Source: Streptosporangiaceae bacterium (GTDB lineage: Bacteria > Actinomycetota > Actinomycetes > Streptosporangiales > Streptosporangiaceae). Taken from it: 12,846 bases of DNA. Numbering within the stretch: the stretch's first letter is position 1; every line of letters starts with the position of its first letter. This document shows positions 1 through 7,031 of the stretch, piece after piece. Made by a program: the position numbers and the translations under genes. A model generated the notes under the pieces. The model was not told where the DNA came from and ran no database searches. It saw nothing but the letters and a program-made list of their open reading frames with translations. The stretch spans positions 1-12,846 of the forward strand of contig JASIGD010000524.1 in the NCBI GenBank assembly GCA_030045295.1, in the 5' to 3' direction.

Positions 1-538
1 CCGCGTCCTTGAGCGCCGCGCACGTGCGTGAGAACCAGGCGGGCAGCGCCCCGCCGTCCTGCATGACGTAGACCGCGCGGACCGGCGGCCGCGCGCCGGC
101 GCCGGCGCGTTCGGGCGGGTCGAAAAGGCCAGCCAGCACGGCCGGGAGGGCAGAATGCAAGTCGGCCACCACGACCGGCATCCCGCCGATGTCGTCCGCG
201 TCGCGTAGTACGTCGTGATAAGGCGATCCCGGCTCGTCGGCACCGGGCACGGTAGCCTGCAGCGGCGTGTAGCGCGCCTTGACGAGGTGACCGCTGAGCT
301 CGGGATCGGGCGGCAGCCGGTCGGGGACCGCGACGACGAGGGCGTACCCGCCGGTGCCGAGGCCGAGATCGAGCGCCGTGGTGTTGAGCAGGACCCGGTC
401 GCCCGGCCGCGGGCGTCCGGTGAGCGCCGGGTAGGCCAGCGCCCGTACCAGCTTGCCGTGCACCGACACGTCGAGCTCGATCGCGCCCGGCCACTGGCGC
501 CCCGTCCCGCTGACCGTTCCGTCCCGCCACGTGATCAC
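1..538 (-). CDS. DUF3866 family protein (N-terminal part, runs off the window)
   Basis: An open frame reads leftwards from a GTG at 538-536 to the window edge without a stop, giving 179 residues. It begins MITWRDGTVSGTGRQW and contains LAYPALTGRPRPGDRVLLN, a glycine-rich LGLGTGGYALVVAV stretch, GHLVKARYTPLQ, and MPVVVADLHSALPAVLAG. I recognise these as the conserved blocks of the actinobacterial DUF3866 family, whose biochemical role is unknown. The family is usually over 300 residues, so roughly half is present. The GTG start is chosen because the MI-W opening matches the family and because a TACAGT box lies 7 nt upstream, as expected for a leaderless mRNA. The gene is divergent from pafB; DUF3866 genes are often found near the paf genes in actinobacteria, which fits. 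No catalytic motif is evident to me. Confidence 0.88.
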   Translation of the reverse strand, partial: MITWRDGTVSGTGRQWPGAIELDVSVHGKLVRALAYPALTGRPRPGDRVLLNTTALDLGLGTGGYALVVAVPDRLPPDPELSGHLVKARYTPLQATVPGADEPGSPYHDVLRDADDIGGMPVVVADLHSALPAVLAGLFDPPERAGAGARPPVRAVYVMQDGGALPAWFSRTCAALKDA

Positions 539-545
539 GAACCGT

Positions 546-551
546 ACTGTA
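546..551 (-). promoter_or_regulatory. -10 box (TACAGT) of the DUF3866 gene, leaderless arrangement
   Basis: On the minus strand TACAGT (TANNNT type) is followed by 7 nt and then the GTG start codon, so transcription would begin at or next to the start codon. No Shine-Dalgarno sequence fits in the gap, and I see no good -35 hexamer upstream. This is inferred from spacing only. Confidence 0.45.
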
Positions 552-617
552 GCCGGGGGTGCGAGAGGTATCCGGGGATCGTCACGCGAGGCCAGCACAG
601 CACAGCCTGCGAGACAA

Positions 618-623
618 TAACCT
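618..623 (+). promoter_or_regulatory. possible -10 box (TAACCT) of the pafBC operon
   Basis: TAACCT fits the actinobacterial TANNNT -10 pattern and lies 37 nt before the pafB ATG in the 122-bp divergent intergenic region. No convincing TTGACA-like -35 hexamer is present at the usual distance. It could be an activator-dependent promoter or a chance match. Confidence 0.3.
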
Positions 624-660
624 GAAGGTACCGGGAGGGCCTGGCGGGTTTGGAGGGTCC

Positions 661-1626
661 ATGTCGAAGCGCAAGACCGAGCGGCTGCTCGGCCTTGTCG
701 TATGCCTCCTATCCACCAGGCGTTACCTCACCGCGGACCAGATCAGGCAGGCCGTGCCGGGTTACCCGGAGCAGGACGACCTGTTCAAGCGGATGTTCGA
801 GCGGGACAAGGAGGATCTCCGCGAGCTTGGCGTGCCGCTCGAGACCGGCGTCAACCATCCCTTCGACGAAGATCCCGGCTACCGGATCAGGCAGCAGGCC
901 TACGAACTGCCCGAGTTGCGCCTGGAGGCGGACGAGGCCGCGGTGCTCGGCCTGGCCGCGCGGGTCTGGCAGCGGGCTGAGCTGGCCGGCGCGGCCGCGG
1001 GGGCACTGCTGAAACTGCGTGCTGCGGGGATCGACGCCGTGGACGAGCATCCGGCCCCGCAGGGAATCGAGCCCCGGCTCGGCACGCCCGAGCCGACCTT
1101 CGGGCCGCTCTGGGAAGCGGTCAGGGATCGCAGGCCCGTGACGTTCAGCCACCGGGCCGCGGGCCGGAGCGAGCCGCAGCGGCGCGAGCTCGAGCCGTGG
1201 GGGGTGGTGAACCGGCACGGCCGCTGGTACGTAGCGGGCTGGGACAGGGACCGTAAGGCCGCCCGGGTCTTCCGGCTCAGCCGGATCGCGGGGGCGGTGC
1301 GGTTCTGCGGCCCGCCGGGCAGCGTGACCGTCCCGGACGGCGTGGACGTACGTGAGCTCGTCCGCGACTGGGATTCGCCCGCGCGCGAGCACACCGCGGT
1401 CCTGCGCGTGCGGTCGGGCGCGGGTGTCGGCCTGCGCCAGCACGCCGTCTCGGTCCGCGCCGACGACCAGACGGCCGCGGATGGCTGGGACCTGGTGACC
1501 ACGCGCTTCGCCGACGTCGGATCGTTCGCCGACTACGCCGCCTGGTTCGGCCCGGACGTGGTCGTGCTCGACCCTCCCGACCTGCGCGAAGCCGTGATCG
1601 CCAGACTCAAGGGAGTACTCGCGTGA
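661..1626 (+). CDS. pafB: PafB: WYL-domain transcriptional regulator of the DNA-damage response
   Basis: A 321-residue protein beginning MSKRKTERLLGLVVCLLSTRRYLTADQIRQ, very close to the start of mycobacterial PafB. Residues about 1-60 form the winged-helix DNA-binding region with the family block FKRMFERDKEDLRELGVPLE. A linker with LxLEADEAAVLGLAARVW follows, then a WYL domain at about 147-212 (RRELEPWGVVNRHGRWYVAGWDRDRK in its core), then a C-terminal extension at about 225-321. In mycobacteria PafB and PafC form a heterodimer that activates the LexA-independent DNA-damage regulon, probably with the WYL domain sensing nucleic acid. The ATG at 661 is chosen over an in-frame upstream start at 559 because it matches the family N-terminus and has GGAGG at 652-656, although the 4-nt spacing is short. 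The stop overlaps the pafC start, which indicates translational coupling. Confidence 0.93.
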   Translation: MSKRKTERLLGLVVCLLSTRRYLTADQIRQAVPGYPEQDDLFKRMFERDKEDLRELGVPLETGVNHPFDEDPGYRIRQQAYELPELRLEADEAAVLGLAARVWQRAELAGAAAGALLKLRAAGIDAVDEHPAPQGIEPRLGTPEPTFGPLWEAVRDRRPVTFSHRAAGRSEPQRRELEPWGVVNRHGRWYVAGWDRDRKAARVFRLSRIAGAVRFCGPPGSVTVPDGVDVRELVRDWDSPAREHTAVLRVRSGAGVGLRQHAVSVRADDQTAADGWDLVTTRFADVGSFADYAAWFGPDVVVLDPPDLREAVIARLKGVLA

Positions 1627-2597
1627 GCGCGGTAGTCACCTCGACGGAGCGGTTGCAGCGGCTACTCGCCCTGGTACCGTACGTAGTCAGCCGGAAGTCG
1701 GTCGGGCTGGCCGAGACGGCCGCGGCGTTCGGCGTCAGCGAGCGCGAGCTCGTCGACGACCTCAACCTGCTGTGGTGCGTCGAGCTGCGCGCCCCAGATC
1801 CCTACTGCCCGATCGACCTGTCCTACGAAGGCGGCGAGATCGTCGTCAGCCAGGCCGAGTCCATCGCCCGCCCGTTGCGGCTCGCCGTGGACGAGGCGAG
1901 CGCGCTGCTCGTCGCGCTCAGGATGCTGGCCGAGGTGCCGGGCCTGGAGGACAGGTCGGCCTTGTCCAGGCTGATCGCCAAGCTCGAGGCCGCCGCCGGG
2001 GAGGCCGCCTTGATCAGCGCCCAGGTCGCCGTGCAGGTCGACATGCCGTCCGGCGACGGCGCCGAGGGACTGGCCGCCCAGATCGGCGCGGCCATCTCCG
2101 CTGGCCGGCGGGTGCACCTGCGCTACTACGTGCCGGGCCGCGACGAGGCGACCGAACGCGACGTGGACCCGATGCGGCTGCTGGTGGTTGAGGGGCGGCC
2201 GTACCTGGAAGGCTGGTGCCTGCGCGCCGAAGGGGTGCGGCTGTTCCGGCTGGACCGGGTGCTGGCCCTGACCGTGCTCGACCAGCCGGCGTCGCCGCCG
2301 GCCGAGGCTACCCCCGTAGACCTGGACCAGGGCCTGTTCCGGCCCTCACCCGGCGACGTGCACGTGCAGCTCGACCTGTCCGCTGGGGGGCGCTGGGTGG
2401 CGGAGTACTACCCGTGCGAGTCGGTGTCCGACCTGCCCGACGGAGGCCTCCGGGTGGTGCTGCGCACGCCGGATACCGGCTGGGTCCGGAGGCTGGCGCT
2501 GCGGCTCGGCGAGGACGGCCGGGTCACCTCGCCGCCTTCGCTGGTGGCCGAGATCCGCGACGCGGCCGCGGCGGCGCTTGCGAACTACGTCGTATGA
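1623..2597 (+). CDS. pafC: PafC: WYL-domain regulator, partner of PafB
   Basis: A 324-residue protein starting at a GTG that overlaps the pafB stop by 4 nt (GTGA), with AAGGGAG at 1609-1615 as ribosome-binding site. Residues about 8-55 are the helix-turn-helix region (TERLQRLLALVPYVVSRKSV, then FGVSERELVDDLNLLW). Residues about 150-220 are the WYL domain, with VHLRYYVPGRDEATERDVDP and YLEGWCLRAEGVRLFRLDRV; the tail is a WCX-type C-terminal extension. PafC acts with PafB at damage-inducible promoters of the sigma-A type. The two genes are paralogous and always tandem in this lineage, so the call rests on both similarity and context. The length is usual for the family and nothing is missing. 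Regulation is presumably shared with pafB. Confidence 0.93.
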   Translation: MSAVVTSTERLQRLLALVPYVVSRKSVGLAETAAAFGVSERELVDDLNLLWCVELRAPDPYCPIDLSYEGGEIVVSQAESIARPLRLAVDEASALLVALRMLAEVPGLEDRSALSRLIAKLEAAAGEAALISAQVAVQVDMPSGDGAEGLAAQIGAAISAGRRVHLRYYVPGRDEATERDVDPMRLLVVEGRPYLEGWCLRAEGVRLFRLDRVLALTVLDQPASPPAEATPVDLDQGLFRPSPGDVHVQLDLSAGGRWVAEYYPCESVSDLPDGGLRVVLRTPDTGWVRRLALRLGEDGRVTSPPSLVAEIRDAAAAALANYVV

Positions 2598-2621
2598 TCG
2601 GTGGTCACCGCGTTTGCCTGC

Positions 2622-2634
2622 GGAAACTGTTTCC
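2622..2634 (+). promoter_or_regulatory. 13-bp perfect dyad (GGAAAC-T-GTTTCC) upstream of tatA
   Basis: GGAAAC and GTTTCC are exact inverted repeats around one T. An outer pair, GCCTG at 2616-2620 and CAGGC at 2639-2643, flanks it. The dyad sits 16 bp before the tatA -10 box, covering the expected -35 region, so it could be an operator. It lies 25 nt after the pafC stop, so a weak pafC terminator is an alternative, but there is no T tract. Confidence 0.4.
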
Positions 2635-2650
2635 TGCTCAGGCCGCCGTG

Positions 2651-2656
2651 TAGACT
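2651..2656 (+). promoter_or_regulatory. -10 box (TAGACT) of the tatA promoter
   Basis: TAGACT fits TANNNT and would place the transcription start near 2663, giving a leader of about 33 nt with the tatA ribosome-binding site AAAGAGG (2683-2689). No TTGACA-like hexamer lies 17 bp upstream; that position is occupied by the GGAAAC/GTTTCC dyad. Confidence 0.45.
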
Positions 2657-2695
2657 CGGCCGGGAAAGACGTCTCCTGCACTAAAGAGGACGCAC

Positions 2696-3082
2696 ATGAA
2701 CATTGGCGACCTGTTCGACAGCCCCCTGAAGATCGCGATTATCGCCGTTGTGATCATCGTGCTGTTCGGGTCGAAGAAGCTGCCGCATGCGGCTCGATCG
2801 CTCGGCCAGTCGATGCGCATCTTGAAGCGAGAAGTTCAGGGCCTGCACGAGGACGACGAGTCGGCGCCGGGTGCCTCCGCCGAGACTTCCGCCGGCACCG
2901 CCACCGCGGTCCCGGCCCCAGCCCAGCTCACCGCGACTCCGCAGCCCGACCAGCAGGCGCAGATCGATGCGTTGCAGCAGCAGATCCGCGACCTGCAGCG
3001 GGCGGCCGCGATGGACGCATCGGCCCCTGCTGTACAGGCTGGAGCATCCGCCGAGGCTTCGCACAGCCAGCAGCCCAGTTAA
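2696..3082 (+). CDS. tatA: TatA: twin-arginine translocase pore subunit
   Basis: A 128-residue inner-membrane protein. Residues about 11-24 are the single transmembrane helix (LKIAIIAVVIIVLF), followed by the FG hinge and the amphipathic helix GSKKLPHAARSLGQSMRILK, which define TatA. TatA oligomers form the passage through which folded proteins with RR signal peptides cross the membrane, recruited by TatC. After residue 55 the protein is a low-complexity Ala/Pro/Gln tail with a short heptad-like segment QAQIDALQQQIRDLQ at about 86-100. Many TatA proteins are below 100 residues, so this tail is long. The start is supported by AAAGAGG with a 6-nt spacer. tatC follows 33 nt downstream in the same direction. 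A TatB role cannot be fully excluded, but the KKLP motif and the actinobacterial tatA-tatC order favour TatA. Confidence 0.94.
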   Translation: MNIGDLFDSPLKIAIIAVVIIVLFGSKKLPHAARSLGQSMRILKREVQGLHEDDESAPGASAETSAGTATAVPAPAQLTATPQPDQQAQIDALQQQIRDLQRAAAMDASAPAVQAGASAEASHSQQPS

Positions 3083-3115
3083 GCTCGCGCTCTTACCGAC
3101 CTGCCGGAAGCGGTC

Positions 3116-4027
3116 ATGGCCAAACTCACCGATGCCATCACGGGTGCCCGCGTCGTGGGCGAGCGGTTCGTGCGCTCGCAGCGGCGGGCGAACCCTGAGG
3201 GCCGCATGCCGCTGATGGACCACCTGCGCGAGCTGCGTAACCGGATCATCAAGTGCGCCCTGGCCCTGACCGTGGGGATGGGGGTCGGGTTCTATTTCTT
3301 CGGCTGGATCTGGACGACGATCGAGCGGCCGTTCTGCCGCGCGGTCATCAACCATATGACCGGCTGCCATCAGGTCGGCGACCAGCTGGTCATCAACGGG
3401 ATCCTGGATCCGTTCTACCTGCGCATCAAGGTCGCGTTCATCGCGGCGGTGATCCTGTCCTGCCCGGTCTGGCTGTACCAGCTGTGGGCGTTCGTGGCTC
3501 CCGGGCTGTACTCCAAGGAGAAGCGGTGGACGTACGCGTTCTTGGGCGCGGCGGTGCCGCTGTTCACCGGTGGCGCGCTGTTCGGCTACCTGGTCATGCC
3601 GCGGGGCCTGCATTACCTGCTGGGCCTGACCCCGGACGGCGTGGTGAACCTGCCGAACGTGGACACCTACCTCAGCTACGCGCTGGTCATGCTGATCGGT
3701 TTCGGGGTGTGCTTCCTGATCCCGCTGTTCCTGGTCATGCTGAACCTGGTCGGCATCTTGACCCATGCGCGGTTCCGCAAGTGGCGCCGGTTCATGATCT
3801 TCGGCGTGTTCGTGTTCGCTGGCATCGCCTCGCCCAGCCCCGACCCGATCACCATGCTGCTGCTGGCCGTGCCGTGCGTCGTGCTCATCGAGGTGGCCGA
3901 GGTCATCGTGTACCTCAACGACCGGCGCCGGGACCGGCTGCACCCCGACCCGTACGCGGGCCTGGCCGACGACGAGCTGTCCCCGATCGAGCTCGACGAC
4001 GCCGAGACCCACAGCAGCCTCAACTGA
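3116..4027 (+). CDS. tatC: TatC: twin-arginine translocase receptor subunit
   Basis: A 303-residue polytopic membrane protein with six hydrophobic helices. The cytoplasmic N-terminal motif MPLMDHLRELRNRI lies at about 31-44. The first cytoplasmic loop reads CPVWLYQLWAFVAPGLYSKE (residues 116-135), including the conserved Glu135 that helps bind the twin-arginine signal. ASPSPDPIT before the fifth and sixth helices is also conserved. TatC recognises RR signal peptides and triggers TatA assembly. The ATG at 3116 has GGAAG at 3106-3110 with a 5-nt spacer; it adds about 30 basic residues before the conserved block, as in other actinobacterial TatC proteins. A later ATG at 3206 is possible but lacks this support. 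The tail is acidic and hydrophilic. The gene forms a two-gene unit with tatA; no tatB is nearby, which is usual because actinobacterial tatB lies elsewhere. Confidence 0.96.
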   Translation: MAKLTDAITGARVVGERFVRSQRRANPEGRMPLMDHLRELRNRIIKCALALTVGMGVGFYFFGWIWTTIERPFCRAVINHMTGCHQVGDQLVINGILDPFYLRIKVAFIAAVILSCPVWLYQLWAFVAPGLYSKEKRWTYAFLGAAVPLFTGGALFGYLVMPRGLHYLLGLTPDGVVNLPNVDTYLSYALVMLIGFGVCFLIPLFLVMLNLVGILTHARFRKWRRFMIFGVFVFAGIASPSPDPITMLLLAVPCVVLIEVAEVIVYLNDRRRDRLHPDPYAGLADDELSPIELDDAETHSSLN

Positions 4028-4049
4028 CGCCGCAGCCGCGCCCGCGGCC

Positions 4050-4055
4050 TAGTCT
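4050..4055 (+). promoter_or_regulatory. -10 box (TAGTCT) of helY, leaderless arrangement
   Basis: TAGTCT is followed by exactly 6 nt (GGGATC) and then the helY ATG, so the transcript would start at the start codon itself. The 34-bp tatC-helY gap contains no Shine-Dalgarno sequence, which fits leaderless translation. No clear -35 hexamer is visible in the GC-rich sequence upstream. Confidence 0.5.
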
Positions 4056-4061
4056 GGGATC

Positions 4062-6887
4062 ATGACCACTCCGGCGGAACGGTACGCCGCGTCCCGCGAA
4101 CGGAAGTCTGACCCGGAGTTCGCGTCCTTCCGCGCGCTCTACGACTTCTACTTCGACGATTTCCAGGTGGCCGCCTGCCGCGCGCTCGGAGCCGGTCACG
4201 GCGTACTGGTGGCCGCGCCCACCGGATCGGGCAAGACGGTGGTCGGGGAATTTGCCGTGCACCTGGCGCTCGCTCAGGGGCGCAAGTGCTTTTACACCAC
4301 GCCGATCAAGGCGCTGTCCAACCAGAAATACACCGACCTGGTCCGCCGGTACGACAGCCGCACCGTGGGGCTGCTCACCGGGGATAACAGCATCAACGGC
4401 GAAGCCCCGGTGGTGGTGATGACCACCGAGGTGCTGCGCAACATGCTGTACACGGGCTCGCCGGCCCTCGCGGGCCTCGGCTACGTGGTTCTCGATGAGG
4501 TGCACTACCTGGCGGACTCCTCGCGCGGCGCGGTCTGGGAAGAAGTGATCATCCACCTGCCGGAGTCGGTGCGGGTGGCGGCGCTGTCCGCGACGGTCAG
4601 CAACGCCGAAGAGTTCGGCGAATGGCTGGACCAGGTCCGCGGCGGGACCACGGTCATCGTGGACGAGCGGCGGCCCGTGCCGTTGTGGCAGCATGTGCTG
4701 GTCGGCAACCGGCTGTACGACCTGTTCACCGACGACGACCACACCCGGGTCAACCCGGAGCTGCTGCGGCTGGCCCAGCGTGACACGTGGATCGAGCGCA
4801 AGGCACCGCACCGCCCCGGGCGGGGCGGCCGCCGACCGCGCCGGTTCCCGCGGGCGTACCGGCCCGACGTGATCGCGCGCCTCGACGCGGCGGGACTGCT
4901 GCCCGCGATCACGTTCATCTTCAGCCGGGCCGGCTGCGACGCGGCGGTCCAGCAGTGCCTGGCCGCCGGGCTGCGGCTGACGACGCCAGAAGAGGCGGAG
5001 GTGATCGGGCAGACCGCCGACCGTCGTACCGCGGACATCCCGGCGGAGGACCTGACCGTCCTCGGCTACGGCGAATGGCTGGACGGGCTACGGCGCGGGA
5101 TCGCGGCCCATCACGCGGGCATGCTGCCCGCCTTCAAGGAGGTCGTCGAGGAGCTGTTCGCCGCCGGGCTGGTCCGCGCGGTATTCGCGACCGAGACTCT
5201 CGCGCTCGGCATCAACATGCCGGCCCGCACCGTGGTCATCGAGAAACTCGACAAGTGGAACGGCGAGACCCACGCGGACCTGACGGCGGGGGAGTACACC
5301 CAGCTGACCGGGCGCGCGGGGCGGCGCGGCATTGACGTGGAGGGACACGCGGTCGTGCTGTGGCAGCCGGGAATGGACCCGGGCGCGGTGGCGGGCCTGG
5401 CCAGCACCCGTACCTACCCGCTGAACTCCAGCTTCCGGCCTTCCTACAACATGGCCGTCAACCTGACCGGCTGGGCCGGACGGGCCAGGGCATCAGCCCT
5501 GCTCGAGTCCTCGTTCGCCCAGTTCCAGGCTGACCGCGGCGTCGTCGGCCTGGCCCGGCAGGTCCGGAAGAACCGGCGGGCGATGGCCGAACTCGCCGCG
5601 GCGATGAGCTGCGAAAAAGGCGACTTCGCGGAGTACGCCGAAATCAGGAAGACCCTGTCCGAGCGGGAAGGCGATCTCTCCCGCGCCCGTGCGACATCGC
5701 GCCGGGCCGAAGCGGCCAGGTCGCTGGCGCTCCTGCGACCCGGCGACATCATCCGCGTCCCGGGCGGCAAGCGGGCCGGCCTGGCGGTAGTTCTCCAGCC
5801 CGGCCTGCACGCGGCGACCGGAAACGGCCGGCCCGCGGGGCCCGGTCCGCTCGTGCTCACCCAGGGCCGCCAGGTCAAGCGGCTGGCCGTGGCCGACTTT
5901 CCGGTACCGGCCGAAGTCATCGACAAGATACGGATCCCCGGGTCGTTCAGCCCTCGCTCACCGCAGCACCGCAAGGACCTGGCGGCCTCGATGCGGAACC
6001 GGCTGGCCGGCGCCGGGCCGGGGCGAATCCCGAAGTCCCGTCGCACCCCTGGCCCTTCCGCGGGCGGCGACAGCGCCGCCGACGCCGCCGACGCCGCCGC
6101 TGACGTCGCGGATCTGCGGCAGCGGATGCGTCGGCATCCGTGCCACGACTGCCCGGACCGCGAGGATCACGCCCGGTACGCGGAACGCTACCTCCGGCTC
6201 GAGCGCGAGACCGACGCGCTCGAGCGCAGGATGGCCGGCCGCTCCCACGTGATCGCCCGCACCTTCGACCGGGTATGCGGTGTCCTTGACCGGCTCGGTT
6301 ACCTGACCGGGGACACGGTCACGGCCGACGGCCGGCGCCTGGCGGGCCTGTACACCGAGCTCGACCTGCTGGCGGCCGAATGCATCCGCGGCGGGCTGTG
6401 GGATGGCCTGTCCCCGGCGGAGCTGGCCGCCTGCGTGTCGGCCCTGTCGTTCGAGTCGCGGCAGGCCGACGACGCCCACCCGCCCCGGCTGCCCAAGGGC
6501 CGGGTGCCCGAGACGCTCGCCGCCATGGTCAGGACCTGGGGTGAGCTTGACCAGCTGGAGAAAGACAACGGACTCTCGTTCCTCCGCCAACCCGATCTCG
6601 GTTTTGCCTGGGCCGCTTACCGCTGGGCGCGAGGCGCGAAGCTAGAGGCGGTGCTGGACGAATCGCCCGACCTTACCCCCGGCGATTTCGTCCGCTCGGT
6701 CAAGCAGACCATCGACCTCCTGGACCAGATAGCCACCGCGCTCCCCGAGCTCCCGGCACCTGCGGCTGCCGCGAACGGCGGACCGGCCGCAGGCAGCTCT
6801 GCGGTCCCCAGCCTGGCCGTGACCGCCCGCGCCGCCATCAACGCGATGCGCCGTGGCGTGGTCGCTTACTCGGCCGTCACCGACTAG
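4062..6887 (+). CDS. helY: HelY: Ski2/Mtr4-like DExH-box RNA helicase
   Basis: A 941-residue superfamily 2 helicase. Walker A APTGSGKT lies at 52-59, motif Ib-like TTEVLRNMLY near 121-130, the DEVH box at 145-148 and SAT at 176-178. In the second RecA domain are AHHAGMLP (about residue 348), TETLALGINMPARTVV and QLTGRAGRRG (about 417-426). A C-terminal DSHCT-like helical domain starts near 760. Between them are an Ala/Asp-rich low-complexity linker (near 666-685) and a CHDCPD motif with Cys694 and Cys697, a possible metal or structural site. Family members unwind RNA using ATP; the bacterial actinobacterial branch is thought to act in RNA turnover or rRNA processing, with little direct evidence. 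The start is fixed by the leaderless promoter spacing. The gene follows tatC as in other actinobacteria; the diacylglycerol kinase gene seen between them in some streptomycetes is absent. Confidence 0.93.
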   Translation: MTTPAERYAASRERKSDPEFASFRALYDFYFDDFQVAACRALGAGHGVLVAAPTGSGKTVVGEFAVHLALAQGRKCFYTTPIKALSNQKYTDLVRRYDSRTVGLLTGDNSINGEAPVVVMTTEVLRNMLYTGSPALAGLGYVVLDEVHYLADSSRGAVWEEVIIHLPESVRVAALSATVSNAEEFGEWLDQVRGGTTVIVDERRPVPLWQHVLVGNRLYDLFTDDDHTRVNPELLRLAQRDTWIERKAPHRPGRGGRRPRRFPRAYRPDVIARLDAAGLLPAITFIFSRAGCDAAVQQCLAAGLRLTTPEEAEVIGQTADRRTADIPAEDLTVLGYGEWLDGLRRGIAAHHAGMLPAFKEVVEELFAAGLVRAVFATETLALGINMPARTVVIEKLDKWNGETHADLTAGEYTQLTGRAGRRGIDVEGHAVVLWQPGMDPGAVAGLASTRTYPLNSSFRPSYNMAVNLTGWAGRARASALLESSFAQFQADRGVVGLARQVRKNRRAMAELAAAMSCEKGDFAEYAEIRKTLSEREGDLSRARATSRRAEAARSLALLRPGDIIRVPGGKRAGLAVVLQPGLHAATGNGRPAGPGPLVLTQGRQVKRLAVADFPVPAEVIDKIRIPGSFSPRSPQHRKDLAASMRNRLAGAGPGRIPKSRRTPGPSAGGDSAADAADAAADVADLRQRMRRHPCHDCPDREDHARYAERYLRLERETDALERRMAGRSHVIARTFDRVCGVLDRLGYLTGDTVTADGRRLAGLYTELDLLAAECIRGGLWDGLSPAELAACVSALSFESRQADDAHPPRLPKGRVPETLAAMVRTWGELDQLEKDNGLSFLRQPDLGFAWAAYRWARGAKLEAVLDESPDLTPGDFVRSVKQTIDLLDQIATALPELPAPAAAANGGPAAGSSAVPSLAVTARAAINAMRRGVVAYSAVTD

Positions 6888-6975
6888 CATCGCGCGCCGG
6901 ACGTTGCGCGGACTCCGCGGTATCCCGGCGCGGCACGCCTGGATTGATCGACGCTGCCTATGCGTTAACGGATGG

Positions 6976-6993
6976 ATTGGCATTGGTGTCAAT
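6976..6993 (+). promoter_or_regulatory. imperfect 18-bp dyad at the cysteine-dioxygenase-like gene promoter
   Basis: ATTGGCA and TGTCAAT are inverted repeats with one mismatch around TTGG. The dyad overlaps the predicted -35 hexamer of the downstream gene, a position typical of operators. It is AT-richer than its surroundings. No regulator can be assigned from sequence alone. Confidence 0.35.
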
Positions 6994-7013
6994 GGGCCGG
7001 TGATCGCTAGCCT
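6983..7013 (+). promoter_or_regulatory. candidate promoter TTGGTG-19 bp-TAGCCT
   Basis: TTGGTG (6983-6988) and TAGCCT (7008-7013) give a sigma-70-type promoter with a long 19-bp spacer. The transcript would start near 7020, just before the ribosome-binding site AGGGAGG at 7021-7027, giving a very short leader to the ATG at 7032. Confidence 0.4.
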
Positions 7014-7031
7014 GGGATCCAGGGAGGCGTC

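Noticed and set aside
215..625. 136-codon plus-strand open frame over the DUF3866 gene
   Set aside because: The minus strand encodes conserved DUF3866 blocks across the same bases; the plus frame has an Arg-rich random composition.
559..660. Upstream in-frame ATG extending PafB by 34 residues
   Set aside because: The extension is Gly/Pro-rich and unlike any PafB N-terminus; ATG 661 matches the family start and has GGAGG just upstream.
2681..4012. 443-codon minus-strand open frame opposite tatA/tatC
   Set aside because: Its translation is rich in His, Gln, Asp and Arg with no recognisable domain, as expected from the antisense of a GC-rich gene; tatA and tatC on the plus strand are unambiguous.
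4020..4811. 263-codon minus-strand open frame inside helY
   Set aside because: It mirrors the helicase motifs on the other strand; composition and lack of motifs mark it as an antisense artefact.
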